Source: Endocarpon pusillum Z07020 (taxonomy: Eukaryota; Ascomycota; Eurotiomycetes; Verrucariales; Verrucariaceae). Taken from it: 64,000 nucleotides of DNA. A program made the position numbers and the translations under genes. The stretch spans positions 1 to 64,000 of the forward strand of contig NW_006916019.1 of NCBI RefSeq assembly GCF_000464535.1, written 5' to 3'. The notes beneath the pieces are model-generated. The model made no database searches and was not told the origin of the DNA. It worked only from the letters and a program-made list of their open reading frames with translations. This document shows positions 11,879-21,678 of the stretch, in pieces; position 1 is the stretch's first letter, and each line of letters starts with the position of its first letter.

Positions 11879-14800
11879 GGTGATAACAGTGGTATCTGCT
11901 GGGATTACAGGTGGTCTTGCGATTGTCCCACACCAATGGCGTGGTGTGTTGGTATCCACAGCGTATAATCGGGAGTCGGATGCGGTACACGAGATGATTT
12001 CTTCCGAAATACTCAGTTGTATTGCCAAGGAAAAGCAGACCACTGATGTCGATGTAGAACAACCTTTTTCGGTGGTCGATCACATCATATATATACTGGA
12101 GTCCCCGGAGACATATTCAAACTGTTGAGCGCGACACCAACTCTTTCTGGTTGATAGAAAGCCACAGCACGGGAATCTCTATCACAAAACATCATTTTTT
12201 CAATATCAGTGAGTTGCCTAACACCTAGCAAGTGCCTAGTTCGATCAGCCAGCCACTTTGAAGACTAGCCATTTCATCGCTGCGAGGTGACAATGTTGGT
12301 GGGTGGGAACAGCAGACTTGAATTGTTGGTTAGAACTATTGGTGGCTTTAAGGCTTGCCACGCTCCTACAACTATACGTTCTCGTTAATGTACAAAGTTA
12401 CAAATTGGGGGTCCACTGCCGACTTGTCACCTTAAGACTGAAATTTCCAGCCATATGCCTGCATTCCGTACAAGTAGAAGCCCTTGAACCCTGTATAGCT
12501 TGGGTATTTTGATATAATGTTTTTGTTCGTGTGTTTCATAAATGACATTAGCTTGAGCTCGACACTAAAGGCACGTAGTCGCTGTATGTTTTCCTTGATT
12601 ATGATGCAGTGGCCAATTCACCCTTATCTACTCCGTATGTTTACCCACTTGACCAAGTGATCTAATGCAGCACACTATTTTAGCATTTACAAGGCAGTCC
12701 TGTCCTGAACAGATTGTGTCAGCGCCACATACTTACGGCTTGAGCCTTGTGGGGGAGAGCTTCACGCGAACCAGCTTTAGCAGAAGAGCCCTGCTGTTAA
12801 CACGCTGGACTGGTTTTTCCAGTGGCATCAGGCTTAATCAAACAGGTATTGAAGCCTAATGATTCGGAGTTGTATATTAGTCTCTTTTCTGCCAATGGTT
12901 CAACTGTGTGAAGGCCAGCGATAATCTTCTAACCTTATATCATTGCTATACTCGAGTATAATGGTTCCAAGAAATATGAGAGATTGGGCAGCTTGAACTA
13001 AGATATCGATATCGTCGCAATGCTCCGAACTTGCGGCTGGAGACTAGACCGGAAAGGCGCACAAAGTCGCTAGTTACTCTGTAGTTGAACGGCGTAGCTG
13101 GAAGCCAAGACTCGTATAAAAGCCTAGATTTCACAAGCTTTTTTCAGCTTGTGCTTTTGTACTTCTGATGTGGGGCAGCAACTCCAATAAACAAGCAACG
13201 ATCCCTGCAACTAAATATCTGATGTGCTGTATCAGTAGGCTCCCTTGGGCTGTTACTAAGGACGGAGAAACAGAAAGGGCGTCTTGACGCCTCCGAACCC
13301 AATTGAGACTGAATATTGCTAAAGTAGTGCTGAATTTGTGCTCAATTTGGGAACTGAAAATGCTGAAGATCTGACCAAAGAGGGGCTTCAAACTGCGGGC
13401 TGGTGCCTTGAAGCTGTGCCACAAGTGCTGCCAAAAAAGGGACACATCAACCACTCAACCAATATCACAGTGCTTGTGGGTTTCAAACCACACCTAATTG
13501 ATGCATCCCTACTGACTGAAACTGCAAGCAAAGATTAGAAACCGTGGTGTGATTAAGCCGGGAGGCATGTTCCAATTGGGGTTATTTGGATTTCGTCTTG
13601 AATTCGTTGCCGGCTATGCCAGAATAGACCACACGCTCAATATGCAAGTTGAAAATTTCTAATTCCCCAAGCAGGATTTCTATCAATTCGTAGACGGTTT
13701 CCAGTAAGTCTGAGATGGAGCGAACAAGATTTGAGGTATTTTGATTAGTGTTTGATAGGGCTGTAGTGCGTGGATCCACTTTGCGAATTTGGTGTAATTG
13801 GCAACGAATTTCTGCACCGGGCCTCGACCCGGAACAGCGCCTAGCTCGGCAAAGCCATGCCAGTCTCGCGGCTTGGCATCCAGAACTTCACCAACTCTGA
13901 GCTACTAGTGAAGTAACCAGGGGAGCACGCAAATCTCTATCCTCGGTGAGACGCCAACTTTCAGATTCCAGACCACGGCCTTAGTACCGGTAACTGGTGG
14001 TTTGTCAAATCATCATGGTGACCCGCAGTGACTCGTCAGAAGAGCGCAGTGACCATTGCTTTTCAGCCGTGGCGTTGGGAATATACCCAACCATGACCAA
14101 ACCGAAGGCTTATGTATCTGGACCAAATGCGAGACCATCTACGCAAGCCCCGTGTGGATTTAATTTGCTTAGGATGAGCAAACCAAATCTGCTGGAGCTC
14201 TCGATCAATAATTTCATGAGTATCTGGATCGATTTGCTCCTCAGCCCGGCATTCGAACACAGGGAAATATTGCTGGAGAAGCCCTGCCAGCAGAGCCAAC
14301 CTTACTTACCACATCTGTCAAACGACAGCTGGATCGTCAAGTCGCGAAACTGTCACAACGGACTTAGATTTGTCATTGCTAAAATAGAGCTGTTTGGTAA
14401 GCGTCCAGTGGGTACCTGATCTGAAGGTGCGAAAAGATCCATCGAGCTGATTGAGCCGCAGCGCGAAATGGTATTTCGTTTGTGCAATTCCTCCGCGCAT
14501 GCTTGTGCCTTGCGCGGGTATAGCCTGTATCAGGGCCGTATAACCAACGCCCGCAATCGCGATAATCTAGTGGAAGGATCCATGCGATGGGTTTCCACCT
14601 TTGGAAAGGTCTGTAGCATCCGTTCATGGTACTTGTGCTCATTCATGGCCACGAAGATACCCACCCAGCATACAAATAGTAGCTGCCAAGGGCTGCCCGG
14701 AGGCATTAGTAAAGTATGTTGGTGGCTCGGTAACCCGGCCAAGTGTAGTTATAGCAGATTCCCATCGACAGAACTGCTGGCCGTCTTTGCACCAGCAAGA

Positions 14801-15116
14801 TGTGAGTTCAGGCGGGCCACCAATTCTTTCTGTTGGTGAGAGAGGGCGAATATCAAACAAGTCCACGACTTACGACGTAGGCTGCCGCGCGGATTAACAA
14901 GGCTATTCTGCTAAGCGGTGGAGCAATGCAAGCTTATCATCAACAAATACGAGACCGGTAGATCAGCTATCTTGTCTAACTAGGCACGAAAGCGGCAAAG
15001 GAGGCGCCTGTTTCATCATGGGTAGATACTCCGTAGTAAGCGATTCTTGTTATCAAGTGCCAGGGAACTTTATCTCCAAACACGACATCATTTGATTGAT
15101 TGATCGATCCCGGAAT
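11879..15116. other. Gene-poor stretch, no gene assigned
   Basis: About 3.2 kb with many short overlapping frames and none that extends with splice-consensus introns into a recognised family. On the minus strand, 14,866-14,000 carries several frames that might be exons of a decayed gene 3' of the P450 (one holds the hydrophobic WQLLFVCWVGIFVAM), but I could not join them or assign a family. A tRNA-like block at 13,815-13,910 is listed separately. Confidence 0.4.
13815..13910 (-). other. tRNA-like block (tRNA relic or SINE head)
   Basis: On the minus strand a D-arm/A-box-like TAGCTCAGAGTTGG is followed about 75 nt later by a T-arm-like hairpin CCGGG-TCGAGG-CCCGG. The T loop is one base short of the consensus and the putative acceptor arms do not pair, so it is not a functional tRNA gene. 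Spacing of A-like and B-like boxes would suit a tRNA-derived SINE. Confidence 0.3.
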
Positions 15117-16799
15117 CTACCGACTCAGACCAACTATGGCACCATTGTCGTTTTCAAGGGTGGGGCCAATACGCTCGCGCCACGGCCGCGCATCGTAGCT
15201 CGTTACTCTCGAAAAGTGCTGGACTAGGCGTGTCAAGATATACGAGGCTATGGTAAACGCAAACCTTCCTGGTTTCGAGGTCAATTAGTTGGCGAAAACC
15301 CCCTTTGAGAATGAAGTCCGTGCCGACGCAAGGACGAGATAGATAGATGATAGATAGTACTCACGACCAGGGCAGACTCTTGGACCGCGGCTGAAGGGCG
15401 CGAAGCCGAGTGGATGTGCCCGCAGCTTTTCCCATCGCTCCGGGGCAAATGCATCGCAATCTTCCCCAAAGGCGTCGCTCATGCGATGACTGGCCCATGT
15501 CGAGAAAACAACTTGAACACCTTTCTCCACAAAGATTTTGGAGCTGCCGTCCAGCCCTCCCCCACGGGGTAAGAAGGTATTCTTGTTAGCAGTCCTGTGG
15601 TTGAACGGAATAGGAGGAAAGAGTCTCAGCACTATACGTATCAGCCATGGTTCCATGATGGATTCGTTCAGAAGTTTTCATCAAGTCGCTCCCATACCTT
15701 CATTAAAAACCTGCTGCATATATGTCAATTGCTTGAGTTGGTCGTACGTTGGGCGCTCGTGCCCGACATTGTCTATTATGCTGGCGCGCAATTTCTGCAT
15801 TACTCGAGCGTTCCGTGCCAATAGAAAGAAAGTTGTCGAAAGCAGGCCTGCTATAGTGTCTACGCCGGCAAGCAGGGCACTCACCGACTGGTCGACTATT
15901 AATGGAACATCGTCAATTTCTTTGCTCAGGCCTCGCACGAACGTATATGGTTGCTGTTGACCACTAGATAGCTTAAGGTCTGAATTGCGCTCCTTCTGTG
16001 CGTCGTAGACTGCCTGGATGGCAGACGCTTCACTAAAATTGCGGAGACGTTGGGAAGCCCTCAGAAAAGCACCTCTGTCATAGAAGTGCCGCAGAGGGCC
16101 AATGAATGCATCTCGCGTAATTGTTTCCTTGACGCATTCTAAGTCTTCCATAATCTGCTTCTCTTCCGGTGTCTGATCAGAACTCAACGCATTCACAGGC
16201 TTGCCGACGGTGAAGGCGAAAGTAGTATCGAGACCTAAGTTGTAGAAGAGAGCATGAATGTCGAATGGCTGGCCATTGTCCGGTACCTTTTTGATGAAAT
16301 TCTGTACATGCCGCTCAAGGTCGTCGAAATCACATATCAACCGGTTGTTGGAGAACTGCTTGCGATAAAGCTTTCTAGTGTCCTTCCATCGCTGTCCATC
16401 AACTGCAAAGATTCCTCGAGGGGCGGGCGCTTCGAAAAGATGCGCTCTCGTGGAGGAGCTATCGTAGTCGGCAAAGGCGGCAGAGAGGATATGGTCGATG
16501 TTGGCATGGTCGCAGGTAAAGAGCACATTCTGACCGAGAATTTTGGTAGAATATGTGTTGCCGTACTTTTCAAAGAGCTGGTTGGTGTAGTCAAGTGACG
16601 TCTTCCTTCGGAAATTCCGCCCGAGAGTGATGGCTTTGAAGACACCGGTGTGACAATCCAACCATGATCCCTCATGAGGCGCATCTTGGCAGTCATTCAG
16701 CTTGGAGAAATGGTATAGCTGATACCGCCAGTGGCATCTACTGAGAATAAAATAGGCCAAAGCCAAGAGAGGTGGCAGGATGACCCAACGATCCAGCAT
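15117..16799 (-). CDS. Cytochrome P450, CYP52-clan-like (three exons)
   Basis: Exons 16799-15698, 15631-15365 and 15268-15117 join in frame to 506 codons. ATG 16799 gives MLDRW followed by a membrane anchor (VILPPLLALAYFIL), placing the enzyme on the ER membrane. Motifs: I-helix LLAGVDTIAG near residue 318; K-helix E367-V-L-R370 formed across intron 1 (66 bp); heme loop FSRGPRVCPG with the Cys ligand at residue 454. The C-terminus RRFAFTIASYILTRLV is restored by splicing the 96-bp intron 2. Sequence style (DGQRWKDTRKLYRKQFS) resembles alkane/fatty-acid hydroxylases. Reaction: NADPH-reductase-dependent monooxygenation; substrate unknown. No stops or RIP marks. A heptamer minisatellite lies about 90 bp upstream of the start. 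Confidence 0.88.
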
Positions 16800-16889
16800 C
16801 TTGGTTCCTGAGCCAGAGATTGAGTCTTCCACCTACACAATTTTAACTCCGAGAGCTGTATTCGATGAGAAGGCAAGACAACCAATGGC

Positions 16890-17014
16890 TGACTGGTGAC
16901 TGGTGACTGGCGACTGGTGACTGGTGACTGGTGACTGGCGACTGGTGACTGGTGACTGGTGACTGGTGACTGGTGACTGGTGACTGGTGAGACTGGTTGG
17001 TGACTGGTGACTGG
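16890..17014. repeat. Heptanucleotide minisatellite (TGACTGG)n
   Basis: About 17 near-identical 7-bp units with occasional TGGCGACTGG variants and one disrupted unit near 16,988. Because 7 is not a multiple of 3 all frames stay open and give spurious Ser-Pro-Val-Thr-Ser-His-Gln repeat translations. It lies just upstream of the P450 start, so length changes could affect its promoter. Confidence 0.9.
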
Positions 17015-17664
17015 TTGTGTATTTCCGGGTGCCAACGCTTTGAATATAACTGAAGCAGTAGATGCTGCATGTTTGCCGCTTGGTGACCAAGTTGCCTGCA
17101 TGGATGTCGGATTCCACAACATGATGCAGCATGGTCGCCCGAAGTAATTAGTTGCATTTTCACCAACTTAGCTCAAAGTCCATCGGATCCCGCTATGAAG
17201 CCTTGGCAGCATAGTCGGTTCGAATGGCATACTATTGATTGGTCGCATCTCGACCTCCAGGCCACCATACTACAGTTAGCATCCTTGGACACTCCTCCGG
17301 CACAATACAGATTTCTGTTTCGATTGCCAGCAGTTTCAGATTATGCCTGCTACCCAGACCAGTGAGGAGGACCTCTGGTGTGGGTGGCATCCATCGAGGA
17401 CCTATGAGAGGAGAACAGACAATCGAAAGCGCCTCGGCATGTGTCACATGGGTGCCTGTAGGATTCGAGGAACATCATTGCTTACACTTGAATCGAGCAG
17501 GGATAGCAGACAACATCCCTGTAAACGCAGACGTCATCCCTGTGAACGACTCCACCAGGGGGTGTCTGAATTCATTTGACACTATTTGCGCCGAAATTTA
17601 GCCGAATCAGTTAACAATTCAACCACTCGTTTTCTACACAAAGTTACTCAATCAATTCAGCAAG

Positions 17665-19339
17665 ATGAGTCCTCCTGCTACTCCGAATACGGCTATAAAG
17701 CACAGAGAAGCTGATACTGTGCGAAAATCCCGGTTTTTTGAAGCATTTGATTCTCGAATAGACTCTAAAGAATCTCTTCGCTCTTTTGCTGCCAAACATG
17801 GCATTAGCCACCAAACTGCTGCTAATTGGCTCAAGAAACGTCAGATTCAAGGATCTCCGGCTTATCGAAGGACCTGAAAGCTCTTAAAGCGTCTAGGGCG
17901 CCCCTCAAATCTCATAAAGGAGCAAATTTACGGCCTTCTTTCTCCTTCGAATCCTGTTCGAAATCAGCATTATGAGCATCAAATTCAGCATTTCAATCTT
18001 TCTTGCAAGACTCGTACACTTTAACGAAGTCTCTAACAGCATACAAATCACGCACGACGCTATAAATCTGTACGAATCAAACAAGTCTCATTAAATAATA
18101 AGAAAAAGCGTAAAGAGTATAAAGCAGTGCATCAAAACAAAAGTATTAATAAATTTTAGGCTAAAATCTATTTTATAGATAAAGTATATATTAATCTTAT
18201 AGAGGTCTTTCAATAGTATATTCTATAAGAACAAGGTACTTGTTATAAGCTTAAAAATGTATAGAAATTACTTAAGAAAAAGGGAATAAAGCTTTATATT
18301 ACTGCTTGGATTAATTGGTATTTAAAGGCTAAAAAATTAGAGTTCTATAATAATGAAAACGATTATCTTAAGCCTCTTAAAAGACCTGGCAAACCGCGTA
18401 AGAATTAATATGAAATAAATAAGTAATTTGAACAGCGTTTGATTAATTAAGAGGCTACTTTACCTCATGCAGTTAAAATGAAACCCAAGGGTAATTCAAT
18501 GACTCAAAAATACTGAGCGCCTTCTACCTGCAATGGCTCGAAACTAGAAAAAGTCAATAGTCCATAGATTGCTAAAACGTAAGCTGAGGAGTCTATCTAC
18601 AGTGCGGCCAGCGCTCTACTCTATATACTCCTCCATCGAACACAAGGGATGCTACTAGTTAACCTGCGCGGAGGATCCGACGGAGTATCTGCAGGGCCAG
18701 AAGCGGTAGCTTCCCTCTGGAGGAGATTGTACTTTCCTAAAGGGGTCGTATCAATCTCCGGTTCCATAGTACTCGTACGGGGAGCCACGTGCCGTACGGA
18801 TGCCTCTATCGGCGGCATAGTAGCTTGACGGCAAGAGTTCCGCGTGCCGTTGTGGATACGCCATCGGCGCTGCCATCCGAGTGCTGCCATCCGAGTGCGT
18901 GGCTGGTCCCGTGTATTTCCTGCGCCATGGCAGAGGAGATACTCCATCCATCACACTACCTATCTATATCAGAGCTATTCAAAACGCACGAATCTCTTAT
19001 GGACAGGATGCTATTCTACAAGAGGATAATGATCCTTCTCATGGTACAAAATCTGAGCTTAACATTGCTAGACAGCTCAAGGATAGCAATTGGATAACTG
19101 TACTTGTTCATCCTGCTCAATCGCCTGATTTAAACCCTATGGAAGCTATTTGGGGCATTTTGAAACAGCGAATTCGAAGAAGAAGATGGGATAATCTTGA
19201 TCAGCTCAAAGAGGTCTTGCAAGACGAATGGAGCAAAATTACAATGCAGGAGGTTCAAGCGCGTATTGCTGAGATGCCTTCTCGATGCAGAACTCTAGCA
19301 AATTCGGATGGGAAAGCCATAAGGTCATCGTTGTGGTGA
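17665..19339 (+). pseudogene. Mariner transposase, RIP-damaged and interrupted
   Basis: ATG 17665 begins MSPPATPNTAIKHREADTV and leads into a helix-turn-helix (SLRSFAAKHGISHQTAANWL). A TGA near 17,875 replaces an Arg codon before KLLKRLGRP, and from 18,100 to 18,520 Trp and Gln codons are replaced by stops. The first catalytic Asp region reads YFIDKVYI. After the inserted LTR the frame resumes at IYIRAIQNARISYGQDAILQ with catalytic EDNDPSHG and SPDLNPMEAIWGILKQRI, and ends at TGA 19337-19339. The coding path ERLLP/IYIRAIQ is continuous once the insertion is disregarded, which fixes its borders. Inactive. Confidence 0.85.
18529..18955 (+). mobile_element. Probable solo LTR, 427 bp, inside the mariner
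   Basis: The insert begins TGCAATGG and ends CCATCACA, giving TG...CA termini that form a short imperfect inverted repeat (6 of 8 positions). It is flanked by the 5-bp direct repeat CTACC (18524-18528 and 18956-18960), the usual LTR-retrotransposon target duplication. A TATA-like CTCTATATACTCC lies near 18,620, supporting forward orientation. There is no internal retroelement sequence, so an LTR-LTR recombination product is the simplest reading. It is GC-balanced with no RIP bias, so it is probably younger than the surrounding mariner decay. A 15-bp duplication (GCTGCCATCCGAGT) sits near 18,870-18,897. Confidence 0.75.
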
Positions 19340-19668
19340 AATGGCGATGATTTTGTACATAGGAGTAACAATTGTCCATTTCGGCTAAATTTCGGCGCAA
19401 ATAGTGTCAAATGAATTCAGACACCCCCTGGTGACTCGGCCGAACAGTGATAGTATTGCAGCTTTCCAAGGCTTTTATCAGCCAATACTACCATCGCTGC
19501 AGACCGTCTTATTCAAATTTGTCAGCTGTGTTACCGTCTTTGGGAAGTGGATGCTCTTGCAGGTTCTACTTTGTATTTCATTTTTTTCTTGGATAGATTG
19601 CACAGTAGCTAATACAGAACCAATCTTCTCATCCCTTGTGTTCGAAGCGTCCAAAGCACTCCCTCGAG

Positions 19669-20760
19669 ATGCTGTTACAACACTTACCTGACTTGGAGGT
19701 GTCTCTCATTCTCAACACGTTGATGCTGCTTGCCGTAAGCGTACCTCATTACCTGTTCTACAATCTCTTCCTGGCCGGCAAGATACCCGGAGGACTTCCG
19801 TGGGCTGGATCGGAAGGTAAAGCAGTCTTCTGGCCATTCAGGTTGGTAGCTGCGGCTCTGAGAGAATTTCCCGGCACCGTGGTGAGTGCTCACACCAAGT
19901 TCCGTTTTAAAAATTAAGGGTCTCTGACCTGGCAATCTTTGGAAAGGCCATTTGCTCACAATTGGGCTGCTTGAAAACGCCTGACTGATCAGACACAACC
20001 GTGAAACCAGTTCTTGACTCAGGGTAGTGCCTACGTGTTATCCACGTCCTGGATGGACCTATCATAATGCTTCCTCACCAGAATTCGATGGCTCGTTGTG
20101 GAGCGCTATCAGCTGAATGCATGAATTGGTGGTGTGTAGCTGTCTAGAAATCTAAGATGCAAAAGTTCGCATGAATAGCTCCCTGGGCGCCAAAGCCCTT
20201 CGGCCGGAAAGCCCCACATCGTGGCTCAGCCATGCAGTTAGTCAAGTTCCTGGACGCTGTTCCCCTCCAATCCGACAAAACTCAGCTGGATTACTACTAT
20301 GTTGTGATCGACAAGCTTGTTGTCAGCAACCCGCTCTATGAAAGTTTGTGCTCGAGGTTTATGCAGCGCCAGCACGCATCCGCCGACTGCGAATTTACCG
20401 GTATGCGAGAAGAACTTCAGCACTCGTGGGGTTAGGCTGTGGACCTTGTTGATACCAATGGGTGGAAGTCTACATGTCTCTTCCCAGCGATGAAGAAATC
20501 TGTCACTACTGGAGCTATCAGAATCTGGGTAGCTATCCACAATGTAAGAGCTTCTGATAAGATGTTAGATTCATGTCCATCTGCTCATAACTAACCTGCC
20601 CCAGGTCGCGACCAGAGTTACTCGGCGACCATCTCATCCTACACCCAGTGGTTCCTTCCAGCTGCTATAACCATTAGAATGCCCCCTCACTTCGTCCGAC
20701 CGCTCCTGGGGCGTATTTTCAGACCGATACTGCAACGACACCTTTAACCCGTGGTCCTTG
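19669..20760 (+). pseudogene. Degenerate cytochrome P450
   Basis: ATG 19669 starts a hydrophobic anchor (SLILNTLMLLAVSVPHYLF) followed by a Pro-rich hinge ending GGLPWAG, a typical fungal P450 N-terminus. Downstream, at about 20,230-20,760, fragments matching the CYP68/ent-kaurene-oxidase-like region occur in shifting frames: MREELQHSW, then after a stop NGWKSTCLFPAMKK, and later FVRPLLGRIFRPIL. I could not connect them with plausible introns, and no I-helix, K-helix or heme loop was found. The gene has lost its C-terminal half or is too decayed to read. It lies between the mariner element and the GMC oxidoreductase. Confidence 0.55.
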
Positions 20761-21678
20761 GTTCATCCACGTTGGTGGATTGACAGCGAACCTAGCAGGA
20801 TGGCACTGGGTAAGCTTTCCGTTAGAGGCTCCGAGCAGCCTTGAACAGCCTGGCCAAATTCTCGGGCGAAACTGTTGATCTGACTCATGGAACAATTGGA
20901 CTGGCCTGAGGGTAGTGTCCTGCAGTATTCTTGCACGTCAAAATTCCAGAAAACAGAGGGCCAGATTACGATTGTGGGACTGAGCAATGATCAACCGAGC
21001 TGTTCCTAGATTTCGTTCGCTGAAGGAGGAGAATCGCCTTCTCTACCCCCGTTCCGCTCCCTTTCGCAGTCGAAATCAATGCTCGCGTGTTTATAATTGC
21101 CGAAACAGTTGCTGAAACAGACGGGTCTCCACCGGATTTCGGCCCAATGTCGCCCGGCTATTCGAGTGTTCACGATGTTGATTCTGCCAACCCAGATACG
21201 GACCATGTAGCATCTTCTTTCTCCGTGGAGGGTTCCGGAGTCATGCAAACGCATTCGAAGGGAGAAGGGATAGACTCACGAGCCGGAAATATGGTTCCCG
21301 CTCATTCATTATTTGAGTGAGAGGAACGTCCATGCTCGTGCGAGGGCACCTGATTGGTACTTAGCATGGGCCTGATCATTCCTGAGACGGGATCAAGGCG
21401 CTGACGATATCCAATATTGCCGTGCTGCCCTTCTGCGAGCAATATTTGAGGAAAAAAGGCAGCTACCATTGTAAGCAGCCGTTGTTCCTGGTGTTGAACG
21501 TTCCCAGATCTATCTACAGCACCTTTCGAGGCTTCTTGATGACAGAGTTGATGAAAAACTATTGAAGCGGACTGAAGGCAGGCGGAGTCAAGCCTAAGCC
21601 ATACTCAGCCAAACTCAGCCAAACTCAAGTATCTTCGAGTCATATAGATAAATCATGTATAACTTCTCCTGGTAGGTG
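20761..21678. other. Intergenic, no supported gene
   Basis: Short frames only. It might contain the decayed 3' half of the P450 pseudogene, but no diagnostic motif is visible. Near 21,600 a short duplication (ATACTCAGCCAAACTCAGCC) occurs. Confidence 0.4.

Larger units (their letters stand above)
17553..19432 (+). mobile_element. Tc1/mariner element with perfect 54-bp TIRs
   Basis: The left inverted repeat 17553-17606 starts CACCAGGGGGTGTCTGAATT and its exact reverse complement is at 19379-19432. Inside is a transposase pseudogene in forward orientation. Flanking both ends is ACTC (17549-17552 and 19433-19436), a possible 4-bp target duplication; the TA expected for mariner is absent. The element is 1,880 bp, of which 432 bp are a later insertion plus its target duplication. 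The internal AT-rich part shows RIP-type stops while the ends are pristine. Confidence 0.9.

Noticed and set aside
16697..17166. Three overlapping minus-strand frames rich in Ser-Pro-Val-Thr-Ser-His-Gln
   Set aside because: They are translations of the heptamer minisatellite, open in all frames by repeat arithmetic.
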